A DNA stretch of 64,000 bases from Paenibacillus sp. HWE-109 (GTDB taxonomy: Bacteria; Bacillota; Bacilli; Paenibacillales; NBRC-103111): the NCBI RefSeq assembly GCF_022163125.1, contig NZ_CP091881.1:3038001-3102000 (forward strand), written 5' to 3'. Under the pieces are notes generated by a model. That model did no database searches. It saw only the letters and a list, made by a program, of their open reading frames with translations, and had not been told where the DNA came from. The position numbers and the translations under genes were made by a program. Position 1 is the stretch's first letter, and each line of letters starts with the position of its first letter. Shown piece after piece: positions 50,160 to 59,750 of the stretch.

Positions 50160-50837
50160 TTAACCCGGAGTCCGAGCCAGACGAAATCCCAGGTCATCAA
50201 TACTTAAAGTCGGGTGGCTGCGCCGCCGGCATGTGGCCCCGCATCCCCTCGCCTCCTCGGCCCAACTGCCTCCGCGAAATATGCGATAAGAACCGTAGAC
50301 GTTCTCATCGTAAACATCCCAGCACCATTCCCAGACGTTCCCTAGCATGTCATACAGCCCCCAAGGATTTGGCTGCTTCTGTCCCACTTCATGGCTAGTT
50401 CCTTCTGAATTTTCATTATACCAAGCAATTTGCTCAACTTCTCCATACCTATATCCTGTTGTGCCTGCTTTACAAGCATATTGCCATTCAGCTTCGGAAG
50501 GAAGACGATAACCATTCGCTTCCCAATCACAGATAATGTCTTCCCCTTGGATCGTATAACTCTCCTTCAATCCTACCCTCCGGGAAAGTAAATTGCAGAA
50601 AATAACAGCCTCGTGCCAAGACACATTAACTATCGGCATATGATCTCTTTCTGCTGAGTAGGCTGATTTACTAGTGATTGCTGAATACATGCCCGCAGTA
50701 ACAGGAAATGGTGCAAGCAGGAAGGGTTGAATGTTAGTCTGCCACTTCTTTTTGGTTCTATCGTCCCTTAATTCTACTGCCCCGCCTTGAATTGGTACCA
50801 TCGGATAATCAAAATAGCTTTGCGCGGTATTTGGCAA
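50160..50837 (-). CDS. Formylglycine-generating enzyme (SUMF1)-like protein
   Basis: 225 residues covering the C-type-lectin-like FGE-sulfatase domain: MPIVNVSWHEAVIFCNLLSRR, YRLPSEAEWQYACKAGT, NPWGLYDMLGNVWEWCWD and FRGGSWAEEARGCGATCRR then DLGFRLAR. Such proteins oxidise sulfatase cysteines or serve other roles; no sulfatase is nearby. The start is TTG, chosen because GAGGAGG lies 8 nt before it. It is 35 bp after the DUF4180 gene, so they are probably co-transcribed. Confidence 0.87.
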   Translation of the reverse strand: MPNTAQSYFDYPMVPIQGGAVELRDDRTKKKWQTNIQPFLLAPFPVTAGMYSAITSKSAYSAERDHMPIVNVSWHEAVIFCNLLSRRVGLKESYTIQGEDIICDWEANGYRLPSEAEWQYACKAGTTGYRYGEVEQIAWYNENSEGTSHEVGQKQPNPWGLYDMLGNVWEWCWDVYDENVYGSYRIFRGGSWAEEARGCGATCRRRSHPTLSIDDLGFRLARTPG

Positions 50838-50872
50838 TCATCCTTCCTCCTCTTTCATCCTTGTTTGCTGAG

Positions 50873-51241
50873 CTACTGTCTGCTCAATTTATCAATCGCT
50901 TGTTGATCCGTTGACAGGAAAAAAAAGTCCTTTCCCTTATTGCTCTCATACATAAAGTCTTTCAAATTCTCACTCGCATAGCCAGAATAATCTCCGACGA
51001 TGGCCATTTTGATATGATAATTAATAAACTTCTGCAAGATCTCACCTGCAAGGCGTGTTTTTAAGTCAAAGAAATCTTCGTTCAGAACTGATTTAGGCAA
51101 AATAATACGGTTGCAACCCGTTTCATAATTAATAGTTGCCATAAGATCCAAGGCCGATTGCACATCCGTTATCAAGATTTCACTGCTAGTCACAACAGCA
51201 ATTTCCACATCATTTTCTTTGATAGTCGTTATTTTCATCAT
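50873..51241 (-). CDS. DUF4180 domain protein
   Basis: 122 residues: EIAVVTSSEILITDVQSALDLMATINYETG, the RIILPKSVLNEDFFDLKTRLAGEILQK block and the final SNKGKDFFFLSTDQQAIDKL are the features I associate with DUF4180. Small alpha/beta cytosolic protein of unknown function, often near TetR-type regulators, as here. GGAGGAAG lies before the ATG. Confidence 0.8.
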   Translation of the reverse strand: MMKITTIKENDVEIAVVTSSEILITDVQSALDLMATINYETGCNRIILPKSVLNEDFFDLKTRLAGEILQKFINYHIKMAIVGDYSGYASENLKDFMYESNKGKDFFFLSTDQQAIDKLSRQ

Positions 51242-51277
51242 CTTCCTCCATGTTTTCCATTATCGGTTGTTGCTTCG

Positions 51278-51928
51278 CTAACGCTTGATCAGCCTTTGAA
51301 CATAATCCTCGCCAATATAGCGATTATCTCCCTGATTCATCGGCTGGATATTAGCCACTCTAAAAAAACTCAATCCTACTACCATCGACAAGAGGCCGTA
51401 TGCTGCGCTAACTGAATCATCAACCTTCATACTTCCCAGCTTGTTGCCATAATCAAAAATCCTCGCAATACCGTATATTTCCTTGTGATAAACTGCAGCT
51501 ACAACTTCTTGTAATTTCTGATCCAAAACAGCTCTCGAGAAGAAATGAAGAAAAAGCTTGGCTTGATCTTCATGCGGGATGAACATGTTCTCAACACCCT
51601 CAAGATCTGAGACATTGATGGTTCCTTGCACATGATTATTAGGTGGGAGAATATGCTTGAGTGTGAGCTCTATCATCTCATTGGGGGTCATTGTTTGCTG
51701 AATTTCGGCATTGATCTTCATACCGTAGTAGCTCAAGAAGGATTTGAAAGCCTCGATTATTAAGCTTTCCTTATTCTTGAAATAGTACGTCACAACTCCC
51801 TTAGAGCAGCTTGCATGTTCAGCAACTTTATCCAAAGTCATGCCATCTATTCCAAATTTACTAATACAGGTGAGAGTTGCATTAATAACCTCCGCCCTGC
51901 GTTTAGGTTCCATTCCTACTTTGGGCAT
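51278..51928 (-). CDS. TetR-family regulator
   Basis: About 216 residues. HTH: MTLDKVAEHASCSKGVVTYYFKNKESLIIEAF. The C-terminal domain resembles BetI-like TetR_C_6 proteins. ATG 51928 has GGAGG at 8 nt, so the longer frame to 52027 is not used. It is followed at 36 bp by the DUF4180 gene, and the three genes down to 50160 may be one operon it controls. Confidence 0.86.
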   Translation of the reverse strand: MPKVGMEPKRRAEVINATLTCISKFGIDGMTLDKVAEHASCSKGVVTYYFKNKESLIIEAFKSFLSYYGMKINAEIQQTMTPNEMIELTLKHILPPNNHVQGTINVSDLEGVENMFIPHEDQAKLFLHFFSRAVLDQKLQEVVAAVYHKEIYGIARIFDYGNKLGSMKVDDSVSAAYGLLSMVVGLSFFRVANIQPMNQGDNRYIGEDYVQRLIKR

Positions 51929-52050
51929 GAATAGTGCCTCCACTTCTGATGAAAAGATACCACTCGTTTTATTTATACTGTACGGTCGGAATAAATAAAA
52001 CTTAACGTTCAACACGTCGTTTGTCAAGTTAAAATAAAAAAAGCAGCTTT

Positions 52051-52376
52051 GCCGCCCTAGGTGATGAGCGGCTTCATAGCCGCTTTCAACAATTAGTGGA
52101 TCCTAGTTCCCCTTTGGGCTTTACAATGACAGAGAGCGTCGTGTGAAAAGGAACTATGATCCGCTAAATGGCGAGAACTGGGGTAAACATAGCATGAATG
52201 GGAACTGAGATCCGTTATTTAAGCGGAAACTGTCCGTTTCAACCGGGAAATGGTGCAGTAGCGGATCGTAGTTCCCTTTGAAGCGGAACATTGAGGTTTT
52301 CAGAATTATAGCGTACTGTAGTTCCCTCCAACTCGCTATCCTGACACATTTTGCTAGTATCGCGGCTTGACGTTTC
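52051..52376 (+). repeat. Dispersed ~327-bp non-coding repeat, copy B
   Basis: Same orientation and length as copy A at 38633-38959. Internal words occur at identical spacing: GGAACTATGATCCGCTA at 52150, GGAACTGAGATCCGTTA at 52201 (51 bp on) and TAGCGGATCGTAGTTCC at 52259 (58 bp on). It also starts with a GCCGC/GCGGC hairpin. It lies between a tetR gene and the exopolysaccharide operon's end. Confidence 0.85.
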
Positions 52377-52437
52377 TGGCTATTATTCTATAAATAAGAG
52401 GTAAGCATCTCTCATCCCAAAAACATATAAAGTCTGT

Positions 52438-52462
52438 AAAAAAAAGCTGCCAGAAGGCAGCT
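52438..52462 (-). terminator. Terminator of the exopolysaccharide operon
   Basis: On the minus strand AGCTGCC and GGCAGCT with a 4-nt loop followed by a T run, 12 bp past the ydaK-like stop. Confidence 0.85.
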
Positions 52463-52473
52463 AATTTCCTACA

Positions 52474-53328
52474 TCAAACATCATATTCGACCTGTTTCTT
52501 CGCCAATGCAATAAACTCCAGCGGATTCGAGATTTGTTCGGCGTCATAAGCGACGGCTCCCATCTTCAGAATCAACTCGACCCGATATTTTTGCGCATAT
52601 TCGTCCCGATTCCGTTCGTCGACTCGACTTCTTAACCGATCAATGACGATCATCGCACCAGGAAGATCTGTGAACAATATCATGCCCCACATCGGATTCT
52701 CTTTATTAAGCAAATAGAGCGAATCATTCGTACGGATGCTGATTTGGCTCATTTTGGACAGATCATGTACAGCTTCCAGAAGCTGATCCTCTCCAATCAT
52801 GCGCCGAATTTCATCCCAGTACTTTACACTAATAACTAGTAAAGTTAAAGGTATATTGTACCGAGCGGACAAAGCCATGAATACCGAGGCATCGCTTTGA
52901 AAAGACAGGGTGTTTTTCAAACTTGTCCTGGCATCAACCGTCGCTAGTGATTCATTCACCTTAACCAACTGTTCATTTTCTTGCTGGAGCTGTCTGTTTC
53001 CCAAGGTTAACAACCAAGTTGCCAGAGTAAATAATGGCGTCATAATGAGCCAGAAATAATTCTGTGTCCCAATAAGCCCACCCACTACAACGGTTTGATA
53101 TAGCGTAAATGTCCCATAACCGAAGATGAACAATATATTCAGAATCAACCCCGTAGTTACACTAGTGAAGTAGGTAACGACAGCGATTAGAAAAGCAAGA
53201 TTCAAGAAGATGATGTTCTGAATATACAAGTTTGGATTGCCAGCCGTGAAGACGATACTGACAAAACAGGCAAGAATCAGCAGCAGGAATGCACCATCCG
53301 ATATGACACTGCTTCTAGAGCGCTTCAT
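52474..53328 (-). CDS. ydaK: Membrane c-di-GMP receptor with degenerate GGDEF domain, YdaK-like
   Basis: 284 residues. Five or so membrane helices fill the first 110 residues, then a coiled coil (LGNRQLQQENEQLVKVNE) and a GGDEF-fold domain. The signature GGDEF is replaced by NKENP in SLYLLNKENPMWGMIL, so it cannot make c-di-GMP. RTND stands exactly where the allosteric I-site RxxD belongs, so it can likely bind c-di-GMP. This is the known design of B. subtilis YdaK, which switches on the synthase of the same operon. Start and ydaN stop overlap by 4 bp. Confidence 0.85.
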   Translation of the reverse strand: MKRSRSSVISDGAFLLLILACFVSIVFTAGNPNLYIQNIIFLNLAFLIAVVTYFTSVTTGLILNILFIFGYGTFTLYQTVVVGGLIGTQNYFWLIMTPLFTLATWLLTLGNRQLQQENEQLVKVNESLATVDARTSLKNTLSFQSDASVFMALSARYNIPLTLLVISVKYWDEIRRMIGEDQLLEAVHDLSKMSQISIRTNDSLYLLNKENPMWGMILFTDLPGAMIVIDRLRSRVDERNRDEYAQKYRVELILKMGAVAYDAEQISNPLEFIALAKKQVEYDV

Positions 53329-55421
53329 CGACGATCGCCCCGTTTCTTGTTGTATTTACGAATCATCATGATGAGTGATAAGAGAACCAACAAAGCAACA
53401 AGCAGTGCAGCAGTCATGAAGCCGAGCACATCACGGCGTTCAAGCACATCTGTCAACACGTTCGATGATTCGGCAGCCGTTTCTTTTTTGAAACGGAACG
53501 CATGGATATTGCCATCTATATCCGTTACTACCCCGTCTCCAAACACTTTCCATAACGTGCCTTCCGAACCGATCAGCTTCGATGCCAAATACATGTACTT
53601 AGATTCACTGCCGGTTACAGCGAGGAGACCGAAGCCGCTCTCGTATGGCGAATCCAGCAATTGCAGAGTCCCCATGCGTGTGCCGTAACTGGCATCGATA
53701 CTCATTTTCTCATTGGAAACAAAGCCTCGGCCACTCTGATCATAGCGGAAATATAACTTGTTGTTTTGATCACGAATGACCTGATTATCCTTGTAGCTGC
53801 CAATCGCGATAATTTCCCGTCCTTTTAACTGCTGCGCACTAACATTGTCTTGGAAATAAAGAACTTCTCCAGTGTTTGTTTGTGCGTAACGTCCCAATAA
53901 ATTAAATAAATTGGTTAAGGTTTGATAGATGTATGGATCTTTATCTTTAGGCAGAACGACAGCTACTTTATTGTAGCTTCCGTCCCTCAGGAACGGATAA
54001 GGATAATTATTAAACAAGAGATCTGCTTTATCTTTGGTATTTAGTTGAAGCATGGAATCCTTCTCAATGAAAGCCCACGGCATTTGTCCTTGGTTTTCGA
54101 GACAATTTGTATTCTTAAGTTCCAGATCAAAGGCCAGTTTTACCGTAAAATTACCACTGATATTTAACGTTTTGGGGATGATCAAATCCATATGATCGTT
54201 GTCAGCAAGCTCAGTGGATAGCTTCTTACTGCCGATCGGTGTGTCATTAATCAAAACAGTTACCATGGAGCGGTCGAAATCAAGGTTTCTCGCATAGCGA
54301 TATGTAATCCTTAGCTTACTGGCATCCGCAATTGAGCGGTTTCCAGGTAAGGAAATAAAATAAGCTTTTTCCTGGTGCCTATCCCCTGTCAGCTTATCTC
54401 CAGTTTCTGTCAAGGTCATCGTACGACTCACATTTACGGTCGGTGTATCCACTTCTGTCGTGTTGTCCACAACTTTGCGGTCGGCGTCAATTTGACTTAA
54501 CAAAGTCTGATTCGCAGCCAATCGTCCAGCTTTGACCAACAAACCTGCATCAGCCGAAGTAATGACCAATATGTCGTGATCTGCTTGCTTAATTAATTGA
54601 ATCAATGCTGTATTTTCAAGATTATTCGATTGCACGAGCGACTTCATGTCTTCTGGTAGATCATCGAATAGTGACACCAATATAACAGTCTGTTTGCCCT
54701 TCACATTGTCTGGACTATACTCGATGAGTGGAATCGCCTTATCCGTGACCGGATTGGCCTTGGCATACCCGGATACCACATAGGTTGCTGCTTCTAATTC
54801 AGCCAGATTTCCCGCTTTGGGGACAGCAATTGCATTCTGGCCCTCTTTCACCGTGCCCATGCCAATAAAATGCTGATTAAAATCACGAATGCTTAATTGT
54901 ATCGATTCCGTTGTATAATTTACTGCGATACGCGAGGTTTTGGCAATTTGCAGCCAATTATCCCTTGTGTCTGTTGGAAGGCACGTATTTTGTACGATTG
55001 GGGAGCTCGTCTCCAAATGCCCTTGTACCGTTAGTGAATTTACACCTTTCACAATCATTTCAGGTGGAACATGAACGGTTAATTGTTGTCCACCCACAGC
55101 CTGTTCGATTGGCCGAAAGGAGTGAAAAGGTGTTCCATTAATCATTAGCGTGAGGTTGGAACGCTCATTCTGAGTGAGCTGCGAAACCTTATAATCAAGG
55201 TGAACGTCAACACTTGCTACGTGCCAGTAATTCTCAATTTGAAAAAATTGCTGCATATAGGTATTTCCGCCGGATAGCGAAGTTTCCGTGAAATTCGTTT
55301 GATACTGCTTCGTTCCCGCGGTTATCTCTTCAGCTGATACTGCCATTGGAGAAACATATTGGCCTATAACCAATGCGAATAAAACGGCGAGCCCCAACAT
55401 TCTTTTCTTCATATCGCTCAC
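53325..55421 (-). CDS. ydaN: BcsB-like synthase partner, YdaN-like
   Basis: 698 residues. A Sec signal (LGLAVLFALVIGQYVSPMAVSA) precedes paired carbohydrate-binding and flavodoxin-like domains of the BcsB family; SNLTLMINGTPFHSFRP and RSMVTVLINDTPIGSKKL are the two repeated strand-loop blocks. A single C-terminal helix (VLGFMTAALLVALLVLLSLIMMI) with a basic tail anchors it in the membrane. In cellulose synthase BcsB receives the growing chain; here it presumably guides the Yda polymer. It starts 6 bp after the ydaM stop. Confidence 0.87.
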   Translation of the reverse strand: MSDMKKRMLGLAVLFALVIGQYVSPMAVSAEEITAGTKQYQTNFTETSLSGGNTYMQQFFQIENYWHVASVDVHLDYKVSQLTQNERSNLTLMINGTPFHSFRPIEQAVGGQQLTVHVPPEMIVKGVNSLTVQGHLETSSPIVQNTCLPTDTRDNWLQIAKTSRIAVNYTTESIQLSIRDFNQHFIGMGTVKEGQNAIAVPKAGNLAELEAATYVVSGYAKANPVTDKAIPLIEYSPDNVKGKQTVILVSLFDDLPEDMKSLVQSNNLENTALIQLIKQADHDILVITSADAGLLVKAGRLAANQTLLSQIDADRKVVDNTTEVDTPTVNVSRTMTLTETGDKLTGDRHQEKAYFISLPGNRSIADASKLRITYRYARNLDFDRSMVTVLINDTPIGSKKLSTELADNDHMDLIIPKTLNISGNFTVKLAFDLELKNTNCLENQGQMPWAFIEKDSMLQLNTKDKADLLFNNYPYPFLRDGSYNKVAVVLPKDKDPYIYQTLTNLFNLLGRYAQTNTGEVLYFQDNVSAQQLKGREIIAIGSYKDNQVIRDQNNKLYFRYDQSGRGFVSNEKMSIDASYGTRMGTLQLLDSPYESGFGLLAVTGSESKYMYLASKLIGSEGTLWKVFGDGVVTDIDGNIHAFRFKKETAAESSNVLTDVLERRDVLGFMTAALLVALLVLLSLIMMIRKYNKKRGDRR

Positions 55422-55427
55422 TCCTAG

Positions 55428-56678
55428 CTAAAACCTTTCGGTTTTGTACCATTTTACTTCTCTTTTAAACACTAAATCTTTTAAGTATGTATACATGCCG
55501 TAAGCCGCGACGACCATCCACATCTGACAGTACGATACGTACATAAGCATTATGATCCATATATTGGATAGCCTCATTTCTCCTTTTTCAGTGACAAGAG
55601 TTACGAAGGTACCTACTACGAACAGCGTAATCGCAAGTACCCATAAAAAAGAACTGAAGCTAGCAATCGTTGTCGTTATATAACCAAGCGCGTGAAGCAC
55701 AAGAAGTAAATCCGACATGACGAGCGAAGTCAGCAGCAAAAAGTAAATCGAAAGAAAATAAATAATATCGAAGCGGATACTGCGAGCGGATCTTTTGAAT
55801 AACAACGGGACATTTTTGACGATGACATAAATATTACCTTTCGCCCACCTTGTCCGCTGTTTGAACCAGACTTTGACCGTTTGAGGTTCCTGCTCCCAAG
55901 TGACGGATTTGGGCTGAAATTTGATTCGATAGCCCATCATATAAATGCGAAAACTGATTTCCGTATCCTCTGCGATCGCCTTGACATCCCAACCTCCGAT
56001 ACGTTCCACGATCTCTCGCCGCATGATGAAATTCGTGCCCGGAATCGTGCACAGTTTAAACAACTTCCATCTGCCTGCCTGGGCCATCCATTGAAAGGAC
56101 AAAGTTTCTATATTGATAAATCGCGTCAACAGATTAGCATCTCGATTGCGTGTGCGGAATTTACCAATCACTGCCCCAAGTGTGGGATCGTTAGTTATCT
56201 CCGAAACTAAATAGAGCAGCGCCTTCTTCTCCGGTGTGTTATCAGCGTCATAGATCGCAATATATTCTCCTTTACTTTTCTGAAAACCGATGTTCAACGC
56301 GTTAGATTTACCTTTCCCCCCTGTCACTGCATCCGTATTGATAATCGTCAAATTTCTCTCCGGGTACTTCGATTGAAGATGTTCCAGCAATACACTGCTG
56401 TTGTCGGAGGAATTATCGTTAATGACGATGATCTCATATCGGTCATTCGGATAGTCTAGGGCAAGCAAGGATTCAACGGTCTTCATAATCACTTTCCCCT
56501 CATTGTGGGCCGGAACCATGATCGAAACGAAAGGCGTTTCACCCTTCAAAGGAGGAAGCGGTTTATTTTCAATTTCAATGTAGTACAGGTAACCGGCGAC
56601 AATGAGAACAACATTCACAAGAAGCAATGACCAGATACAAATGACCGAGATTAACATGAGGATGTCTGCAATTGTCAT
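55428..56678 (-). CDS. ydaM: Processive family 2 glycosyltransferase, YdaM-like polymer synthase
   Basis: 416 residues. An N-terminal helix precedes the GT-A domain with FVSIMVPAHNEGKVIMKTVE, the metal-binding DAD in AIYDADNTPEK, the base-providing AIAEDTEISFRIY and the processivity motif WFKQRTRWAKGN (QxxRW). Three to four helices follow. This is the layout of BcsA and PgaC without a PilZ domain, so c-di-GMP control must come from the separate YdaK-like receptor. It overlaps the DUF2334 gene by 4 bp. Confidence 0.9.
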   Translation of the reverse strand: MTIADILMLISVICIWSLLLVNVVLIVAGYLYYIEIENKPLPPLKGETPFVSIMVPAHNEGKVIMKTVESLLALDYPNDRYEIIVINDNSSDNSSVLLEHLQSKYPERNLTIINTDAVTGGKGKSNALNIGFQKSKGEYIAIYDADNTPEKKALLYLVSEITNDPTLGAVIGKFRTRNRDANLLTRFINIETLSFQWMAQAGRWKLFKLCTIPGTNFIMRREIVERIGGWDVKAIAEDTEISFRIYMMGYRIKFQPKSVTWEQEPQTVKVWFKQRTRWAKGNIYVIVKNVPLLFKRSARSIRFDIIYFLSIYFLLLTSLVMSDLLLVLHALGYITTTIASFSSFLWVLAITLFVVGTFVTLVTEKGEMRLSNIWIIMLMYVSYCQMWMVVAAYGMYTYLKDLVFKREVKWYKTERF

Positions 56679-58237
56679 AGCTGTCTCCCCGTATGCGTGT
56701 ATTTTCGTTTGTAGAGACGGTAGCCGATAAATAGAAAAGCGCTGAAAATGAGTAGTGTTGAGGCGATTAAAATAATGAATACTTTATTTTGTACCGAAAA
56801 CAAGTTTGTTAAACTTTTCTTGCCTTCTTGGACATAAGCATGATCCGCTGAGATGTCTTTGAGAACACTGTTTAACAAAATGGTTTGCCCGTTAATGTGA
56901 AGCTGCCCCTTGCCCGACCCCATTTCATTCACTTGCGTTCGAACCGTGTGGTCCTCATACTTGTAATTAGAAAATAACGTCCAATCTTGGATCAAAGATG
57001 ACATCAGGGTATCAAGTTTCTTATTGTTATCGGGGAATGCATACACAAGTGCAGCGTCCATCGGCAGTGGTTCCAAGATTTGACCTTGGGCTACATAGGT
57101 TTTCAAATCATCGGCTGGAATCGTGTAAACGGAAGATCCGAAAGCTTGTGATTTATCAGTCCTCGCACGATACATGACATGCTCGTTTGGAAACAGGATG
57201 CTGGAATCAAAATAAGACAAGCCATTGGCTGCATAATGATCATCATAGGTCCAATACATTTCAGACCCTACTCCGAGCGGGACAATACCGTATCCTGCCA
57301 AAGCATCAAGGAATGAGCTCATTTCCGATTTCAAAACAGTGATATCCTGGCTGATCGTAGAAGCAACAACTGGGGCATTCACAACGATACTGCCATTTCG
57401 GGACTGCACGTGTTTTAACGTTTCGAGGTAACGCTGCGCGGCTGGATAATCAAGATTGCTAAGAACCGGCTGCACATTGGCTATGAAAGGGATGCCTGCC
57501 TCATACAAGCGATCGGCCATTTCATCCAACAAGCCCAAATTCGAAAAGGGATAAATCTCATCCAGCAGCAAGTAAAATTGATGATTCGACTTTGCTGACA
57601 GCCAATCTCTCAATAAATAGGCCGCGGCCAATTCAGTTAAATTTCCTTTTGCCAAATAGGGAATATAAGCATATTTCCCGTTGGAAACGCCATACGGCGC
57701 AGCTGATTTTAGTTTGTCTGATGTAAAACTGCCATAAGCCTTGCCCGTGTACTTGGTTACATAGGAAATCTCATTAACCATCATCGCTTTTTGACTCAAC
57801 TGTCCAATCTTCAGGCTTGCGGTATCCTGCTCTACGATTTGTTCACCAAGTCCCAATGCTTGCTGAACAATCATGGGAACTTGATTCCCGATATGCAAGT
57901 AATCTCCCTGATAATTACCCAAATCCTGCTTATAACTATCAGGCAATTGAAATAAATCGTCTGCGTTGCGCACTGAAATAACCTTGGAATATTTCATCAA
58001 CATCCCGGCTTGATATTGATCGTAAGAAAGCACGGTAACCTGAGTTCCAAAGGAAGCCAACAATCGTTCAAGCGCCTCAACATTTCCTTCCTTTGGCGTA
58101 CTGATCGCTGCACTATCGTAAAGCAAAAGTACGGAATCCGGTTTAGGCGTATTAGCTGCAGCAACTTTGGAATAGGGTAATCCTGCAAGTACAATCAGAA
58201 GTAGGAGTCCTAGTAGAAAGATTCGCCGATTCTGCAT
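56675..58237 (-). CDS. ydaL: DUF2334 deacetylase-like membrane protein, YdaL-like
   Basis: 520 residues with an N-terminal signal and a C-terminal membrane helix (FIILIASTLLIFSAFLFIGY). The middle contains a DUF2334 region, a polysaccharide-deacetylase-like barrel: YLLLDEIYPFSNLGLLDEMADRL and FIANVQPVLSN, though clear metal-binding histidines of NodB enzymes are not evident. It may modify the exopolysaccharide outside the cell. It is coupled to the synthase gene by a 4-bp overlap. Confidence 0.82.
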   Translation of the reverse strand: MQNRRIFLLGLLLLIVLAGLPYSKVAAANTPKPDSVLLLYDSAAISTPKEGNVEALERLLASFGTQVTVLSYDQYQAGMLMKYSKVISVRNADDLFQLPDSYKQDLGNYQGDYLHIGNQVPMIVQQALGLGEQIVEQDTASLKIGQLSQKAMMVNEISYVTKYTGKAYGSFTSDKLKSAAPYGVSNGKYAYIPYLAKGNLTELAAAYLLRDWLSAKSNHQFYLLLDEIYPFSNLGLLDEMADRLYEAGIPFIANVQPVLSNLDYPAAQRYLETLKHVQSRNGSIVVNAPVVASTISQDITVLKSEMSSFLDALAGYGIVPLGVGSEMYWTYDDHYAANGLSYFDSSILFPNEHVMYRARTDKSQAFGSSVYTIPADDLKTYVAQGQILEPLPMDAALVYAFPDNNKKLDTLMSSLIQDWTLFSNYKYEDHTVRTQVNEMGSGKGQLHINGQTILLNSVLKDISADHAYVQEGKKSLTNLFSVQNKVFIILIASTLLIFSAFLFIGYRLYKRKYTHTGRQL

Positions 58238-58250
58238 CTCGTCCCCTCCC

Positions 58251-59735
58251 TTAGCTTTCGTCTGTCCCTAGTTCGTTAATGGGTTCGTTGTTCCAGAGCC
58301 GTTTGGCCAATAAATCGACAACTGTCAATAAAGACACCAAATCAAAAGTTAATGTAAACAAAAATTCGTGCTTCGATAGATCCGCGTCACCTGCCCCGAT
58401 AATTGAAACGAAAATACCGGATAGCCCCATTAGAATCATCATCACAATTAACGGGAGTCTCAGGGCGCTCCTCCATTGACGTTGACGGATAGCAGCAACG
58501 AATGCTGGCGTGTATAACCCCAGGACAATCAGAATCCAGAGAATGATGAATCCGAAAGTTTTAGGTGCAAGGGCGTCTTTCAATAGGCTATATCCTGAGA
58601 AAAAGACGGTCTGCGCGCCGAATGATTTTCCAACCGACTGCTCGTAATTCCCCATTGCTTTGGGTCTAATCGTGAAACCATCACGAGCGGCCAGATTGAG
58701 CATGTTCTCCGCTTGATCAGGATGAGACATATAGTACGACAATATCGATCCAAATCCATATTTGCTGTAGAAATTGTCTTGCAGCATCTTGGAATTTACA
58801 TCAACGGAAGCGTACGGATTATAGTACAAACTTTCATTTAGAACCGCATATTGCTTATCAATGCCAAAGGCTTCCAGCGTCTTCTCGGGATTAACGGAAT
58901 TCATAAGCACCCCGCGAGTCATCGCATGGTACTTGTTAATATTGATAAACTCTTTGGGAATAAGGACGTAAGTACCAATCCCCACGCCAAGCATGACAAA
59001 GAGTGAGATAAGAGTAACGATTCGATAACTTCGCTTTTTGCGAATATTGATAATGAAAACGCCTAGAACAGCAGTTATGATGCCTACCGGAGCATTTTGC
59101 TGCTTACTTGTCGTTAAAGCGATAGCGCTTATTACAAATACAGCTAACAGGACGTAGTCGTTATATCTTTTCCGATATAATAGCAACCCTGCGGCGAACA
59201 GGAGAACCGTCATAAGGAGTACGACACTTTCACTATAAAAGGAATTAAAGTAGGCCGTATAACCCGTGTCACCTAAAATAAAAATAGCAATGACTGCGAT
59301 GAGATAACCTTTCTTTTTGGATATTTTCCAGGTCAGCGCCTCCACCAACAAATAAACAGCGACTACATAGAGTACTAGATACAGCAAAGCTTGATAACGA
59401 ATATCAAAGTTCTGAGCATCATGAAAAAAGTGATTCACATACATGGAGGACTTGATAAACAATGATTGAGAGGAGTATAACGTTGCGCCGTTCTCGTTAT
59501 AATATTGATAGATTCCGTAATTTTTCACGAAAAAACCAAGATACTGGCTGTTATAGTTGGGATCGTTGAAGTAGAGTCCGTTACTGTATAAAATCCGAAA
59601 AAAGTCGCCGTTATCGGCCATTCCGATATAAGGTTGCATAAAAAGTGCGATAGCTGAGATCAGCATCACACAAGCAGCGGCGAAAGCAGCAGGTGACATG
59701 TAACGAAGTACGCCTCGCATAACGCTGCTGTTCAT
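58251..59735 (-). CDS. Multi-spanning membrane protein of the exopolysaccharide operon
   Basis: About 494 residues with roughly ten to twelve helices and a large extracytoplasmic loop after helix 1 (MADNGDFFRILYSNGLYFND) and another between residues about 260-370. The pattern suits a lipid-linked-sugar-dependent (GT-C) transferase and resembles proteins named WsfD in S-layer glycan loci, which I hold as a possibility only. B. subtilis ydaJKLMN has no counterpart, so this is an extra operon member, perhaps adding a side group. GGGAGGG precedes the ATG. Confidence 0.65.
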   Translation of the reverse strand: MNSSVMRGVLRYMSPAAFAAACVMLISAIALFMQPYIGMADNGDFFRILYSNGLYFNDPNYNSQYLGFFVKNYGIYQYYNENGATLYSSQSLFIKSSMYVNHFFHDAQNFDIRYQALLYLVLYVVAVYLLVEALTWKISKKKGYLIAVIAIFILGDTGYTAYFNSFYSESVVLLMTVLLFAAGLLLYRKRYNDYVLLAVFVISAIALTTSKQQNAPVGIITAVLGVFIINIRKKRSYRIVTLISLFVMLGVGIGTYVLIPKEFININKYHAMTRGVLMNSVNPEKTLEAFGIDKQYAVLNESLYYNPYASVDVNSKMLQDNFYSKYGFGSILSYYMSHPDQAENMLNLAARDGFTIRPKAMGNYEQSVGKSFGAQTVFFSGYSLLKDALAPKTFGFIILWILIVLGLYTPAFVAAIRQRQWRSALRLPLIVMMILMGLSGIFVSIIGAGDADLSKHEFLFTLTFDLVSLLTVVDLLAKRLWNNEPINELGTDES

Positions 59736-59750
59736 CACATTCCCTCCCTC

